A DNA stretch of 39,647 bases from Janibacter hoylei PVAS-1 (GCF_000297495.1 NZ_ALWX01000060.1:1-39647); one strand, 5' to 3'; positions 13,083-23,057 are shown, counted from the stretch's first letter. The notes: generated from the sequence alone by a model not told the origin. Numbers and translations: made by a program.

Positions 13083-14052
13083 AGCAGCAGCGGCAGCGCG
13101 AGCAGCCCCACCCCGCGGAAGAAGTAGTAGGCGACGAGCAGCCACCGCGGGTCGAAGACGTCGGTGAGCCAGCCGGACGCGATCGTCCCGACGATGTCGA
13201 AGATGCCCACGAGCGCGAGCAGCCAGGCGGCCGTCGTCTGCGACATGCCGTGGTCGTGCGCCGACGGGATGAAGTGGATGCCGATGAGCCCGTTGGTCGT
13301 CGCGCCGCAGATCGCGAAGGCGAGCGCGAGGGCCCAAAAAGCCTTGTGCCGCGCCGCGAACCGCAGCCCGTCGATCGCCCGGCCCATCGCGCCGCCGGTC
13401 ACCTCTGCCGGCGGCACCCAGGTCCGCGGGTCGGCGCCGAAGGGGAGGACCCCCCGGTCGTGCGGGTGGTCCCGCATGACGAGCCAGGCGATGGGCGCGA
13501 CGGCGAGCGCGGCGACCGCGATGACGAGCGAGCCGGGGCGCCAGCCGACGTCCTCCGCCAGTGCCGCGACGGGCGGCAGGAAGATCAGCTGCCCCGTGGC
13601 GGAGCCGGCGGTGAGGACGCCCATGACCAGCCCCCTTCGCGCCACGAACCAGCGGTTGGCGACGGTCGCGGCGAGGACGAGGGCCATCGAGCCGGTGCCG
13701 GTCCCGATGAGCACGCCCCAGAAGACGTGCAGCTGCCACGACGCCGTCATGAGCGTGCTGCCGCCGGCGCCGAGCGCGACGAGGGTGAGCGCGCCGGCGA
13801 TGATCTGCCGCATGCCGAAGCGGCCCTCAGGGCCGCGGCGAAGGGGGCGACGAGACCGTAGAGCAAGAGGTTGATCCCGACCGAGAGCGACATCGTGCTC
13901 ATCGACCAGCCGAACTCCTCGTGGAGCGGCACCATGAGCGCACCGGGCGCGGCGCGGAAGCCGGCGGCCCCGAGCAGCGTGAGGAAGGCGACGGCCGCGA
14001 CCTACCACGCGGGGTGGATGCGGGGAGGCGTCGAGGTGGCCGACCGGGCCAT
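13083..14052 (-). pseudogene. MFS transporter, broken
   Basis: The frame from the ATG at 14052 reads MARSATSTPPRIHPAW, a TAG (14002-14004), then VAAVAFLTLLGAAGFRAAPG and HEEFGWSMSTMSLSVGINLL. A frame change near 13829 leads to GRFGMRQIIAGALTLVALG and the rest of a major-facilitator protein through about ten membrane helices. It stops abruptly at LPLLLW where repeat R5 begins, so the last helices are missing. In total it has one nonsense codon, one frameshift and one truncation. Its substrate is unknown. The composition matches the chromosome to the right, so this is the host gene into which the array abuts. Confidence 0.75.
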
Positions 14053-14112
14053 CGAGGCATCACTTCTCTGAAGAGAGTTTGCAGTCGGAGACTACCCCCA
14101 CAAGATGGGCCC

Positions 14113-14640
14113 ATGAGCCTCGTCATCCGCCCCCGCGCCGACGCAGACCTACCCGCCCTCGGGCGCGCCCTCGTCGAGCAGCAGCCCGCCTCGCGCTACC
14201 CCCACCGCGATCCGCTGCCGATGCCGGCAGAGGACTTCGTCGCCCGGCCCGGCGCGCTCGCCACGTGGACCGCGGAGCTCGACGGCGAGCCCGTCGGCCA
14301 CGTCGCGGTCCTCCCGGTCCGCCCCGACGGTCACGAGCCCGAGCTGGCGCGGCTGTGGAGCGCCGGTCACGGCCTGCCGACGGAGCGCCTCGGCGAGATC
14401 GGGGTGTACTTCACCTCCACCGCTGCCCGTGGCCGAGGCGTCGGCTCGGCCCTCATGCGCACCGCCCTCGACGACCTCGCCGAGCGTGGCCTCGCGCCCT
14501 GCCTCGACGTCGTCCCCTTCGGCGTCGCGGCCGACTACTACCTGCGGACGGGGTGGGTCGAGGTCGGACGCACCCGGCCGTCGTGGCTCGGGGACGATGC
14601 CCCCGACGTCGTCGCGATGATCCTCCCGGCAGGCTCCTGA
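14113..14640 (+). CDS. GNAT family N-acetyltransferase
   Basis: A 175-residue acetyltransferase. LVIRPRADADLPALGRALVE is the N-terminal strand and helix, IGVYFTSTAARGRGVGSALM carries the R-G-x-G-x-G/A acetyl-CoA loop, and VAADYYLRTGWVEVGRTR is the C-terminal motif. The ATG at 14113 begins directly at the domain; the frame is open upstream into the MFS remnant, which is a shadow. Substrate unknown. Confidence 0.88.
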   Translation: MSLVIRPRADADLPALGRALVEQQPASRYPHRDPLPMPAEDFVARPGALATWTAELDGEPVGHVAVLPVRPDGHEPELARLWSAGHGLPTERLGEIGVYFTSTAARGRGVGSALMRTALDDLAERGLAPCLDVVPFGVAADYYLRTGWVEVGRTRPSWLGDDAPDVVAMILPAGS

Positions 14641-14684
14641 CCGCCCCGGGCCGCCGTGCCACCACGAGGGAGCAGACTGGCCGC

Positions 14685-15458
14685 ATGACTGCACCCCGCG
14701 CCGTCCTCGTCACCGGAGCCTCTCGCGGCATCGGTCGCGCCATCGCGAGCGCCTTTGCCCACCAAGGTGATCGGGTCGCGGTGCACGTCCGCTCCGCGGT
14801 GGACGAAGGGGAGGCCACCCGCGACTCCCTCCCCGGCGAGGGGCACGCCCTCGTCGTCGGCGACCTGGGCGACGCGGACCAGGCCGCGGGCCTGCCGGCG
14901 GCAGCCGAGGAGGCCCTCGGCGCACCGGTCACGGTGCTCGTCAACAACGCGGGCATCGCGACGACACCGGCGCTCACCCACCCACCCGCGACGACGGATC
15001 CCCTTGCGTGGCAACGCAGCTGGGAGGACTACCTGCGGATCAACACCCTCGGCACGGCGCTCGTCACGCACGCGATGACCCGCCGGCTCGTCGAGCTCGG
15101 GCTGCCGGGCCGCGTCATCACCATCGGCACCCGCGGCGTCCACCGCGGCGAGCCGGAGTACCCGGCCTACGCGGCGTCGAAGGCGGCACTGCACTCGATG
15201 GACGCCTCGCTCGCCGTCGCACTCGCCCCGCACGGCATCGCGGTCGCGACCGTGGCGCCCGGCTTCGTCGACACCGAGAGGGTGGCGGATCGGTTGGATT
15301 CCCCTGCGGGAAAAGCGATCCGGGCGGACTCCCCCTTCGGCCGGGTGGGGCGACCGGAGGAGGTGGCGTCGGCTGTGCTCTGGCTCGCCTCGCCCGACGC
15401 GCAGTGGGCGTCCGGGGCGACGCTCGACCTCAACGGCGCCTCGCACCTGCGGCCATGA
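14685..15458 (+). CDS. SDR family oxidoreductase
   Basis: A 257-residue short-chain dehydrogenase/reductase. TGASRGIGRAIA near residue 10 binds NAD(P), VNNAGIA follows, and YAASKAAL holds the catalytic Tyr-x-x-x-Lys. The C-terminal signature FGRVGRPEEVASAVLWLASP is of the FabG type. The residue thirteen before the catalytic Tyr, normally Ser, is Thr in this protein (ITIGTRGVHRGEPEYPAY). Its stop overlaps the DUF1697 start (ATGA), so the two are coupled. Substrate unknown. Confidence 0.9.
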   Translation: MTAPRAVLVTGASRGIGRAIASAFAHQGDRVAVHVRSAVDEGEATRDSLPGEGHALVVGDLGDADQAAGLPAAAEEALGAPVTVLVNNAGIATTPALTHPPATTDPLAWQRSWEDYLRINTLGTALVTHAMTRRLVELGLPGRVITIGTRGVHRGEPEYPAYAASKAALHSMDASLAVALAPHGIAVATVAPGFVDTERVADRLDSPAGKAIRADSPFGRVGRPEEVASAVLWLASPDAQWASGATLDLNGASHLRP

Positions 15459-16003
15459 CGCGCTACGTCGCCCTGCTGCGCGGGATCGCGCCGGCGCTGC
15501 CCCACAACTCGAATGCCGAGCTGCGGGCGGTCCACGAAGGGCTCGGCCTGCAGCGGGTCGGCTCCGTGCTCGCCAGCGGCAACATCGTCTTCGAGACCGA
15601 CGAGACCGATGGGCCGCAACTGGAGCGGCGGATCCAGGAGGCGCTCGTCGGCCAGCTCGGCATCGGGGGCGGCACGATCATCCGCTCTCTGGAGGAGCTG
15701 CGAGGGCTGCTCGAGCGCGATCCCTTCGACGGGCTGGAGCACGGACGCGGTACCTACCTCGTCACGACCTTCCTCAAGGACGGCGCGCCGGCACCCACCG
15801 AGATCCCCGACGATCCTGATCCCAGGGTGCGGGTCGTCGGCTTCGACGAGGAGGCGCGGGCCTTCCTCGCCGTCCTCGACAACGGCGACCCGGGCAAGAC
15901 GCCCGACGTCATGCGCTGGCTCGACCGGACCTACGGCAAGGACATCACCACCCGGACATGGCTCACCGTGCAGCGGATCGTGCGCAAGCTCGAGTCGCTC
16001 TGA
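15455..16003 (+). CDS. DUF1697 domain-containing protein
   Basis: A 182-residue protein of the DUF1697 family: RYVALLRGIAPALPHNSNAE at the start, then VGSVLASGNIVFETDETD, a conserved feature of the family, and TYGKDITTRTWLTVQRIV near the end, which corresponds to the family's 'T-R-x-W-x-T' region. Function unknown. It overlaps the SDR stop by four bases (ATGA). Confidence 0.88.
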   Translation: MTRYVALLRGIAPALPHNSNAELRAVHEGLGLQRVGSVLASGNIVFETDETDGPQLERRIQEALVGQLGIGGGTIIRSLEELRGLLERDPFDGLEHGRGTYLVTTFLKDGAPAPTEIPDDPDPRVRVVGFDEEARAFLAVLDNGDPGKTPDVMRWLDRTYGKDITTRTWLTVQRIVRKLESL

Positions 16004-16049
16004 GAGCGGGCGCCGGGCGCGAGACACCGCCGGGTGCAAGGATCGAGGC

Positions 16050-16595
16050 GTGCCCGAGACGCTCACGACCGACCGGCTGACGTTGCGGACCTTCGTCGAC
16101 GAGGACGCGGACGCGCTCTTCGACCTGCACTCGCGCCCCGAGGTGCAGCGGTGGATCGGCGACGGCCAGCCGATGACGGACGTCGGCGAAGCCCGCGCGT
16201 CGGTCCCCCGCCGACGCGGCGTGCCCTACCCGCCGCCCCAGGGCATCTGGGCGATCGACCTCGAGGAGCGCTTCGTCGGCACGCTGCTGCTCAAGCCGAT
16301 CCCGATCAGCGGCTCGGCCCTCGCGGCGGACCCGCGCAACCCGGAGCTGGCCCTCGACAGTCCCGAGGTCGAGATCGGCTGGCACCTGCACCCCGACGTG
16401 TGGGGCCGCGGCATCGCGACCGAAGCCGCCACCCGCGTGCTCGGCCACGCCTCCGGCCTCCCCCGCGTCGTCGCCGTCACCCACCCGGACAACGAGGCCT
16501 CCCAGCGGGTCGCCCGTCGCCTGGGCATGCGCGACGAGGGGCTCACGGACCGCTACTACGACACGACGACGCGACTCTTCGTCCTCGAGCGCTGA
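16050..16595 (+). CDS. GNAT family N-acetyltransferase (RimJ/RimL-like)
   Basis: A 181-residue acetyltransferase of the Acetyltransf_3 type: ETLTTDRLTLRTFVDEDADA at the start, a long middle with VEIGWHLHPDVWGRGIATEA (acetyl-CoA loop), and NEASQRVARRLGMRDEGLTD before the end. This branch includes ribosomal-protein and antibiotic acetyltransferases, but no specific substrate can be given. The start is the GTG at 16050. Confidence 0.88.
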   Translation: MPETLTTDRLTLRTFVDEDADALFDLHSRPEVQRWIGDGQPMTDVGEARASVPRRRGVPYPPPQGIWAIDLEERFVGTLLLKPIPISGSALAADPRNPELALDSPEVEIGWHLHPDVWGRGIATEAATRVLGHASGLPRVVAVTHPDNEASQRVARRLGMRDEGLTDRYYDTTTRLFVLER

Positions 16596-16626
16596 CCCCG
16601 GCGCTGCTCGTGCGAGGCTCGACGCC

Positions 16627-19204
16627 ATGACCGACCTCGATCTGCGCGCGATCGGGGAGGGACTCCCCTTCGCCGAGACGCTCGACGACCTGCGGGCGGC
16701 GGTCACGACCCGGGGCGTCGCGGTCGTCCAGGCCCCGCCGGGGTCCGGCAAGACGACACTGGCGCCCCCGCTCGTCGCCGACTGCGTCGACGGAAGGGTC
16801 GTCGTCACCGGCCCCCGGCGGGTCACGGTGCGTGCGGCGGCGCGACGGCTGGCCCACCTGACCGGCACGCAGGTCGGTGACCTCGTCGGCCACACCGTCC
16901 GCGGCGAGCGCCGCGTCGGGCCGCGCACGCGGGTGGAGTTCGTGACCCCGGGGGTGCTCGTCCGTCGGCTGCTCGCCGACCCCGAGCTCACCGGCACGGC
17001 CGCCGTCGTCCTCGACGAGGTCCACGAGCGAGCCCTCGACACCGACCTGCTGCTCGGGATGCTCGCCGAGGTGCGCCAGCTGCGGGAGCTGCCGCTCGTC
17101 GCGATGTCGGCCACCCTCGACGCCCCGGGCATCGCCGCACTGCTCGGCGACGACGACGGTCCGGCCCCACTCGTCGACAGCGAGGGCGCGCTGCACCCGC
17201 TCGAGGTCCTCTGGGAGCCGAGCACGGGCCCGCGGACCGACGCGCGGGGTGTCACCCGGGACTTCCTCGAGCACGTCGCGAGGGTGACCGCACGGCACCA
17301 CGAGCCCGACCACCACACCCTCGTCTTCGTCCCCGGAGCCCGGGAGGTCGACCAAGTCGTCGAGCTGCTCGGCCGTCTCGTCCCCGGCGCCGAGGTCCTC
17401 CCGCTCCACGGCCGCCTTGCCCCGCGCGAGCAGGACCGCGCGATCGGCGGTGAGCCCACCACGAGCGGTGGCCGCATCGTCGTCTCCACCGATCTCGCCG
17501 AGTCCTCGCTCACCGTTCCCGGAGTGCGGCTGGTCGTCGACGCGGCCCTCTCCCGCGAGCCCCGCCGTGACGCCGCCCGTGACATGTCCGGGCTGGTCAC
17601 CGTGCAGGCATCCCGGGCCTCGATGACCCAGCGCGCCGGCCGGGCCGCGCGCCTGGGCCCCGGCCGTGCCGTGCGGCTCGTCGAGGAGTCCGTCTGGTCC
17701 CGCGCTCCCGAGCACGTCACCCCGCAGATCACGACGGCCGACCTCACCGAGACGGCCCTGACCCTGGCGGCCTGGGGCTCGCCCCGCGGCGAGGGCATGG
17801 CGCTCCTGACACCACCCCCGACGGCCGGCATCGACGCGGCCGAGACCACCCTGCGCGGGCTCGGCCTCGTCGACGACGGCGGACGGATTACCGACGACGG
17901 GTTCGCCGCGACGCGCATCCCCGCCGACCCTCGGCTCGCCCGCGCCCTGCTCGACGGCGCCACCCTCGTGGGCACCACCGCGGCCGCCGAGGTGGTCGCG
18001 ACCCTCGCCGACGACCTGCGCAGCGACGACGGCGACCTCGACCGGCTGCTCGCCGACCTGCGCTCCGGGCGCTCCCGCGACGCCAGCCGGTGGCGCCGCG
18101 AGGCCGACCGCCTCGCGCGGCTGGTCCCAGCCGGCGAGCACCGACGCCCCGGCAACGATGCCCGTGCCGGCGACCGGCACGTCTCCGGCGCCGGACTGGT
18201 CACCGCCCTCGCCCACCCCGGCCGGATCGCCCGACGCGTCGGCGACGGCCCCGCCTATCTCCTCGCCTCGGGCACCCGCGCGGCCCTGCCCGCCGGGAGC
18301 CCGATGCGTCACGACGAGTGGCTTGTCGTCGCCGACGTCGCCCGCGCCGACGGCCGCGTCGCGGCCGGCACCGGCGCGGTCATCCGGCTCGCCGCAGCCC
18401 TCACCCGCGACGAGGCGGAGACCGCTGGCGCCGGGCTGCGGGTCCGCGAGGTCCGCGCCGACCTGGGCGAAGGCTCCCTGAGGCGCGACGGTGGAGCCTC
18501 GAAGGGGAGGGTCACCGCCCGCGAGGTCGACGCCCTCGGCGCCATCGAGCTCTCCTCGACGCCGATCCGGGCTGACCCGGCGACCGGGGCCGACGCGGTA
18601 CGGCGCGCACTCGTCACCCGCGGCCTCGACCTGCTCACCTGGTCACCCGCCGCCGACGCCCTGCGTCGACGCCTCGCCGTGCTCCACCACCACCTCGGCG
18701 ACCCGTGGCCCGAGGTCTCGGACGACGCACTGGCGGCGCGACTCGAGCAGTGGCTCGGCCCCGAGCTGCAGCGCGTGGCGACGGGCACTCCCTTCGCCCG
18801 CATCGACCTGACCGACCCCCTGCGCCGGCTGCTCCCCTGGCCCGAGGCGACCCGGCTCGACGAGCTCGCCCCCCGAGCGCCTGCCGGTCCCGAGCGGGTC
18901 GACGGCCACGATCACCTGGCCGCCGCACGACGAGCCTTCTGCCGCACCGGTGCTCGCGGTCAAGCTGCAGGAGTGCTTCGGCCTCGGCGAGACGCCGCGG
19001 CTCCTCGACGGCCGCGTGCCGGTGCTCTTCCACCTGCTTTCCCCGGCCCGACGGCTCCTCGCTGTGACCGACGACCTCGCCTCCTTCTGGTCCGGGCCCT
19101 ACGCCCAGGTGCGGGCTGAGATGCGCGGCCGCTATCCCAAGCACCCGTGGCCGGAGGACCCGTGGACCGCCCCGGCGACGGCCCGCACGAAGCGCCGGAC
19201 CTGA
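16627..19204 (+). CDS. hrpB: ATP-dependent helicase HrpB (frame broken near the 3' end)
   Basis: A DEAH-type RNA/DNA helicase of about 858 residues. The nucleotide site APPGSGKTTLAPPL is at residues 36-49, LDEVHERALDTD (DEVH) at 129-140, MSATLD at 160-165, and the later helicase motifs STDLAESSLTVPGV and MTQRAGRAARLGPGR are present. The HrpB-specific C-terminal domain is split: frame one fails after LDELAP, and the true end (LAVKLQECFGLGETPRLLDG, then PVLFHLLSPARR and SFWSGPYAQVRAEMRGRYPK) is one frame over. The break is in a run of six C at 18869-18874, where one C fewer restores the protein. A sequencing error is likely. The cellular role of bacterial HrpB is poorly known. Confidence 0.88.
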
Positions 19205-19213
19205 GCCCCGGCG

Positions 19214-19432
19214 TCAGCGACGGTCGGTGAGCCGCAGGTGGTACCCGTCAGGGTCGTGCACCCGGAAGTCGGTCAGCACCCACGGGCGGTCGGTGAGGTC
19301 CTCGGCGAACTCGACGCCTGCGGCCACGAGCCGGTCACGCTCGGCCTGCACGGCGTCGACGACGAGCACGATCTCGGTCCCGCTCCGCACGTGGCGGTGC
19401 TCCGCCGCGCGGGCCGGCGAACGGCACGACAT
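19214..19432 (-). pseudogene. C-terminal half of a VOC/glyoxalase-like protein
   Basis: The 72-residue frame carries the second half of a vicinal-oxygen-chelate unit: GTEIVLVVDAVQAERDRLVA, then DRPWVLTDFRVHDPDGYHLR. It has the closing metal-ligand region, but the first beta-alpha unit is absent. Sequence upstream on this strand does not resume the domain in any frame before the next gene. It is either a fragment or a half-size protein that would need to dimerise. Confidence 0.55.
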
Positions 19433-19472
19433 GCACCAAGACGACCTGTTGTGCTCGGCCGGTCCAATCGGC

Positions 19473-19904
19473 TCACGCCAGCAGGGTCCGGATCGCCTGC
19501 CGATAGCCGGGCGCCACGACCCGGGCGGCGAGCGCTTCGACCCACCGCAGTCGCGCTGGCAGCCACGGCAGCTGCACCGTCTGGCGCCAGACGACGCGCG
19601 AGCCGTGACGAAGGGGGGCCACCGTTACCTCGATCCGCCCGCCGACGACCCGGCCGACCTTGACCACGGTCGCGGACTCCGGCGGGGCCCACGTCTCGAC
19701 CCGCATGACGTCGTCGAAGCCGAGCGGCCCCAGCGCGGTCCTGCCGGTGAAGCCGGCCCCCGCCCCCATCCGGGTCGCCGGCGGGTTGGGCGTCACCGTC
19801 GTCAGCGGGATGACCGCCGTGTGCCGATCAAGGTCCCACAGCCGCGCCCACGTCTCGGCGGGCGCGTGCTCGGTCTCGGCGGACACGACGAAGCTCGACC
19901 TCAT
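19473..19904 (-). CDS. SRPBCC family protein
   Basis: A 143-residue START-like (SRPBCC) protein. It has the usual beginning SFVVSAETEHAPAETWARLW, a central FDDVMRVETW strand, and the C-terminal long helix LRWVEALAARVVAPGYRQAI. Such proteins bind hydrophobic ligands, and the ligand here is unknown. The ATG overlaps the stop of the DinB gene (bases 19901-19904), so both are expressed together. Confidence 0.85.
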   Translation of the reverse strand: MRSSFVVSAETEHAPAETWARLWDLDRHTAVIPLTTVTPNPPATRMGAGAGFTGRTALGPLGFDDVMRVETWAPPESATVVKVGRVVGGRIEVTVAPLRHGSRVVWRQTVQLPWLPARLRWVEALAARVVAPGYRQAIRTLLA

Positions 19905-20404
19905 GCGGTGATCAGCCCCCGCAGGTACGCCGCCTGCCCGACGTGCTGGGTGTCGTCGTTGACGACGCTCACCAGCCGCGCCCCGAGCGTGACCGGCGGA
20001 TCCCACGAGGTGTCGACGACGCGGTCGAGGTCGTCCTCGTCCAGCCCGGCGACCCACGTCACCGTCTGGTCGTGCACGGCCTCGACGTAGCGGGCGAGCA
20101 GCTCGGCACTGGCGACGACCTTGCCCACCTGCGCACTCGTGTGCCCGTAGCCGGTGTCGTCCTCGTCCAGGTCGAGGTCGAAGAACTCGATGAAACCTCG
20201 GGCAGCCCAGACCTGCTGAAGACCGGCGACGTCGGCCACGTGGTCGTCCTGGACGCGATAGGCGTGCCAGACCAGCCACGCGATCGGGTTGGCGTCGGGC
20301 GCGACGCGGTGCGTCAGCTGTTCCTCAGTGAGACCGTCGATGGCGGCCAGCGCGCTCTCGCGCACCCGGCCGAAGCAGTCGATGAGCAGTTGTGCAGGAG
20401 TCAT
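19901..20404 (-). CDS. DinB family protein (DUF664, mycothiol-transferase-like)
   Basis: A 167-residue four-helix DinB-fold protein: MTPAQLLIDCFGRVRESALA, NPIAWLVWHAYRVQDDHVAD and VNDDTQHVGQAAYLRGLI. The histidines in WHAYRVQDDH and TQH are at the positions of the metal triad in the thiol-S-transferase branch. In actinomycetes many of these use mycothiol. It is the first gene of a pair with the SRPBCC protein. Confidence 0.85.
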   Translation of the reverse strand: MTPAQLLIDCFGRVRESALAAIDGLTEEQLTHRVAPDANPIAWLVWHAYRVQDDHVADVAGLQQVWAARGFIEFFDLDLDEDDTGYGHTSAQVGKVVASAELLARYVEAVHDQTVTWVAGLDEDDLDRVVDTSWDPPVTLGARLVSVVNDDTQHVGQAAYLRGLITA

Positions 20405-20434
20405 GCCCCCGACGCTACGCCCCGGTCGCGGCGC

Positions 20435-21124
20435 TCAGCAGCCGTCGGGCCCGCAGACGTCGCCGGACTGCACGACCTGCACGGCCGGGGTCCGCTCGGC
20501 GAGCGCCTTGTCCACGACCTCGCGGAAGACCTCGGGCGGCTGGGCCCCGGAGACGGCGTACTTCATGTCGATGACGACGAAGGGGACACCCGTCACCCCG
20601 ATCTGCCGCGCCATGTCGATGTCGGCCGCGACCGCGGCCTCGTAGCGGCCGTCCTCGAGGGAGGCGCGGACCTCCCCTTCGTCCAGACCGGCGGCCACTC
20701 CCACCCGGACGAGCGCGTCGACGTCACCGATGTCGAGGCCGTGCTCGAAGTGACCGGACAGCAGGCCCTCCTTGACGGCATCGGCGACCCCACGCTCCTT
20801 GGCGAGGTGGAGCAGCTGGTGGGCGCGCGCGGAGTTGGCGACGACCAGGCGGTCGAAGTCGTAGGCGAGGCCTTCGCCGGCGGCCTGCTCGGCGACGTGG
20901 CCGAACATCTGCCGCACCTGCTCGACGGGCATGCCCTTGCGGGAGGCGAGGTACTCGGCCTCGGTGCCGTCGTAGTGCTCGGGCAGGCTCGGGTCGAGCT
21001 GGTAGCTGTGCCAGGCGACGGTGATCTCGTCGCGCTGCGGGTGGTCGGTCAGGGCGGTCTCGAGGCGCCGCTTGCCGATGTAGCACCAGGGGCAGGCGAT
21101 GTCGGACCAGATGTCGATCTGCAT
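20435..21124 (-). CDS. DsbA family oxidoreductase (FrnE-like)
   Basis: A 229-residue thioredoxin-fold protein with a helical insertion. The active site CPWC lies at residues 11-14 (IWSDIACPWCYIGKRRLE), and GVTGVPFVVIDMKYAVSG holds the cis-Pro loop. There is no signal peptide, so it acts in the cytoplasm, as FrnE-type proteins do. The ATG at 21124 is preferred to a TTG twelve bases upstream; neither has a strong ribosome site. A second pair of cysteines lies at the C-terminus (DVCGPDGC). Confidence 0.9.
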   Translation of the reverse strand: MQIDIWSDIACPWCYIGKRRLETALTDHPQRDEITVAWHSYQLDPSLPEHYDGTEAEYLASRKGMPVEQVRQMFGHVAEQAAGEGLAYDFDRLVVANSARAHQLLHLAKERGVADAVKEGLLSGHFEHGLDIGDVDALVRVGVAAGLDEGEVRASLEDGRYEAAVAADIDMARQIGVTGVPFVVIDMKYAVSGAQPPEVFREVVDKALAERTPAVQVVQSGDVCGPDGC

Positions 21125-21154
21125 GTCGGGGGGCAACGCGCGGAGCGCGCCGGA

Positions 21155-22360
21155 TCATCCCGCGGGTGCCGCCAGGGTCTCGCGGGCCCGCGACCACGGG
21201 AGGATCGCGAGGGCGCTGACGAGTCCGCTGAGCGCGAAGGCCCACTGCCAGCCCCAGAGGTCGGCGACCGCACCGATGACGACGGGCCCACCGATGCCGC
21301 CCGCGTCCTGGCACATCTGGAAGGCGGCGAGCACCTTGCCCCCGGACCGGCCGTTGCCGACGACGTCGGCGACGGTGGCCTGCTGCGCCGGGTTGAGCAG
21401 GCCGGCGCCGGCGGCGAGCACGGTCGTCAGGACGAGGATGCCGACGAGGCCTCCGGCGAGTCCCATGGCGCCCATGCCGACGGCGCTCAGGCCGAGGCCG
21501 ACGAGGATGGGTCGGCGGCGGCCGAGCGTGTCGGCGATCCGACCGGAGAACTGCAGGGTGATGGCGGTCGCGGCCGCACCTGCGGCGAGGGCGACGGCGG
21601 CGGCCCACGTCTCCCCCACGACCGCGACGGCGAAGAGCGGCAGGATCGCCACGCGCACGCCGAAGTTGGTCCACCCGTTGGCGAAGGCCGACACCAGGGC
21701 GGCGCGGTAGGCGCTGTCGCCGAGGGCCTCGCGCACGGTCATCGGCGGCAGTGCGCCCTGCAGCGGGTCGGCGCGAAGGGGGGTCCCCCGCAGCATGGTC
21801 GCGACGAGGGCCGCGGCGAGCAGCAGCGCGACGCCGTAGACGAGGAAGGGCACCCGCATCCCGAGCTCGCCCAGGGCGCCGCCGATGACGGGGCCGATGA
21901 CCCCGCCGATGAGGAAGGCACTGCCGTACATCGACGAGACGCGGCCGCGGATGAGTGGCGGGGCCATGCGCACGAGCAGGGCCATCGCCGAGACGGTGAA
22001 CATCGTCGACCCGATGCCGCCGAGCGAGCGGAAGATCAGCAGCTGCCAGTACGACTGGGCAAAGGCCGAGGCGCCCGTGGACAGGGCGACGATGACCAGC
22101 CCGAGGATGTAGACGGGCCGCTCCCCGAGCCGCGTGACGAGAGCACCGCCCGCAGGGGCGAAGAGCAGACGGAAGAAGGCGAAGGCCGAGACGATGACGG
22201 AGGCGGCGGTGACGCCGACGTCGAAGCTCTGGGCGAACTGCGGCAGGACCGGGGTGATGAGGCCGAAGCCCACGGCGATGACGAAGGCCGCGGCGACAAG
22301 TGCCTTGATCTCGGCCGGGACGGACGGCCGCTCCTGCGCGGGGCGGGCGGGGGTGCTCAC
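21155..22360 (-). CDS. MFS transporter
   Basis: A 401-residue major-facilitator transporter with twelve predicted helices. ALVAAAFVIAVGFGLITPVL is the first, and RLGERPVYILGLV holds the loop 2-3 motif. IADTLGRRRPILVGLGLSAV is the equivalent in the second half. It resembles drug or metabolite exporters; no substrate can be assigned. The GTG start overlaps the apparent end of the DUF1361 gene. Confidence 0.9.
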   Translation of the reverse strand: MSTPARPAQERPSVPAEIKALVAAAFVIAVGFGLITPVLPQFAQSFDVGVTAASVIVSAFAFFRLLFAPAGGALVTRLGERPVYILGLVIVALSTGASAFAQSYWQLLIFRSLGGIGSTMFTVSAMALLVRMAPPLIRGRVSSMYGSAFLIGGVIGPVIGGALGELGMRVPFLVYGVALLLAAALVATMLRGTPLRADPLQGALPPMTVREALGDSAYRAALVSAFANGWTNFGVRVAILPLFAVAVVGETWAAAVALAAGAAATAITLQFSGRIADTLGRRRPILVGLGLSAVGMGAMGLAGGLVGILVLTTVLAAGAGLLNPAQQATVADVVGNGRSGGKVLAAFQMCQDAGGIGGPVVIGAVADLWGWQWAFALSGLVSALAILPWSRARETLAAPAG

Positions 22361-23057
22361 CCGCCGTACTGTGCCACCCCACCCCGATGACCGCCCTCGA
22401 GGCTCGACCGATGGCCCAGGTGACGAGGTAGGCGGCGACCAGACCCCCGGTCATCGCCGCGGCGAACTGCAGGAGGAAGGGGTTGCCGAAGGGGTCGAGG
22501 AGTCGGCCGAGGACGACGTCGACCAGGCCCTGCGGGTTGGTCACCACGTCCCAGGAGTTGAAGCGGGGGAAGCGGCCGAGGTAGACGCCGAGGGAGGTCA
22601 GGGCCAGGGAGCCGATGGCGAGCGCCCAGCCTGCGGCCGTCCCCATCCGGGCGGCGACGATCCGGTGCACGAGCAGCAACGAGGCGAGCCCCAGCAGCAG
22701 CCCCGTCCCGGCGAAGGAGCCGATGAGCAGGGCGTCGAACCACAGTGGGGCGCCGTGCATCCAGTCGAGGTGGATGAAGTCCGTGATGATGTACGGCGCA
22801 TTGGGCAGGAAGAGCAGCCACACGACGCCGACGGGGGCGAGCAGCCACCCGGGGGCCCGGAGCCGGTCCAGCCCGGTCATCGCGAGCGCGAGGAGGAAGG
22901 GGATCCACGCGAGGAAGAGGTTCCAGAAGAGGAAGGTGAAGACGGCCCCCGTCTGATCCGTGCGCACGTACTGCAGCGCCGCGGCGACGAGGGTGCCGGC
23001 GACGGGGAGCAGGGTGAGCCCGGCCAGCCAACGCCCGGGGTGAGATGTCGGAGCCAT
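22357..23057 (-). CDS. DUF1361 domain-containing membrane protein
   Basis: A membrane protein of about 230 residues with several hydrophobic helices: TFLFWNLFLAWIPFLLALAM, then WLLFLPNAPYIITDFIHLDW, the conserved core of DUF1361, and a later LGVYLGRFPRFNSWDVVTNP. From the ATG at 23057 the frame stays open past 22380 into the MFS gene. A neighbouring frame stops at 22357-22359, just overlapping the MFS start, so a frame change around 22380-22430 is likely and the end given is provisional. Function unknown. Confidence 0.75.

Noticed and set aside
15963..18203. Very long minus-strand open frame opposite the GNAT and hrpB genes
   Set aside because: It is rich in Arg, Ser and Pro without any domain and lies opposite a clear HrpB. 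Such frames are shadows in GC-rich DNA.
19943..22390. 815-codon plus-strand frame over DinB, DsbA and MFS genes
   Set aside because: The composition (Asp, Gly, Glu, Arg, no hydrophobic core) is typical of an antisense shadow; the minus-strand genes have full motifs.
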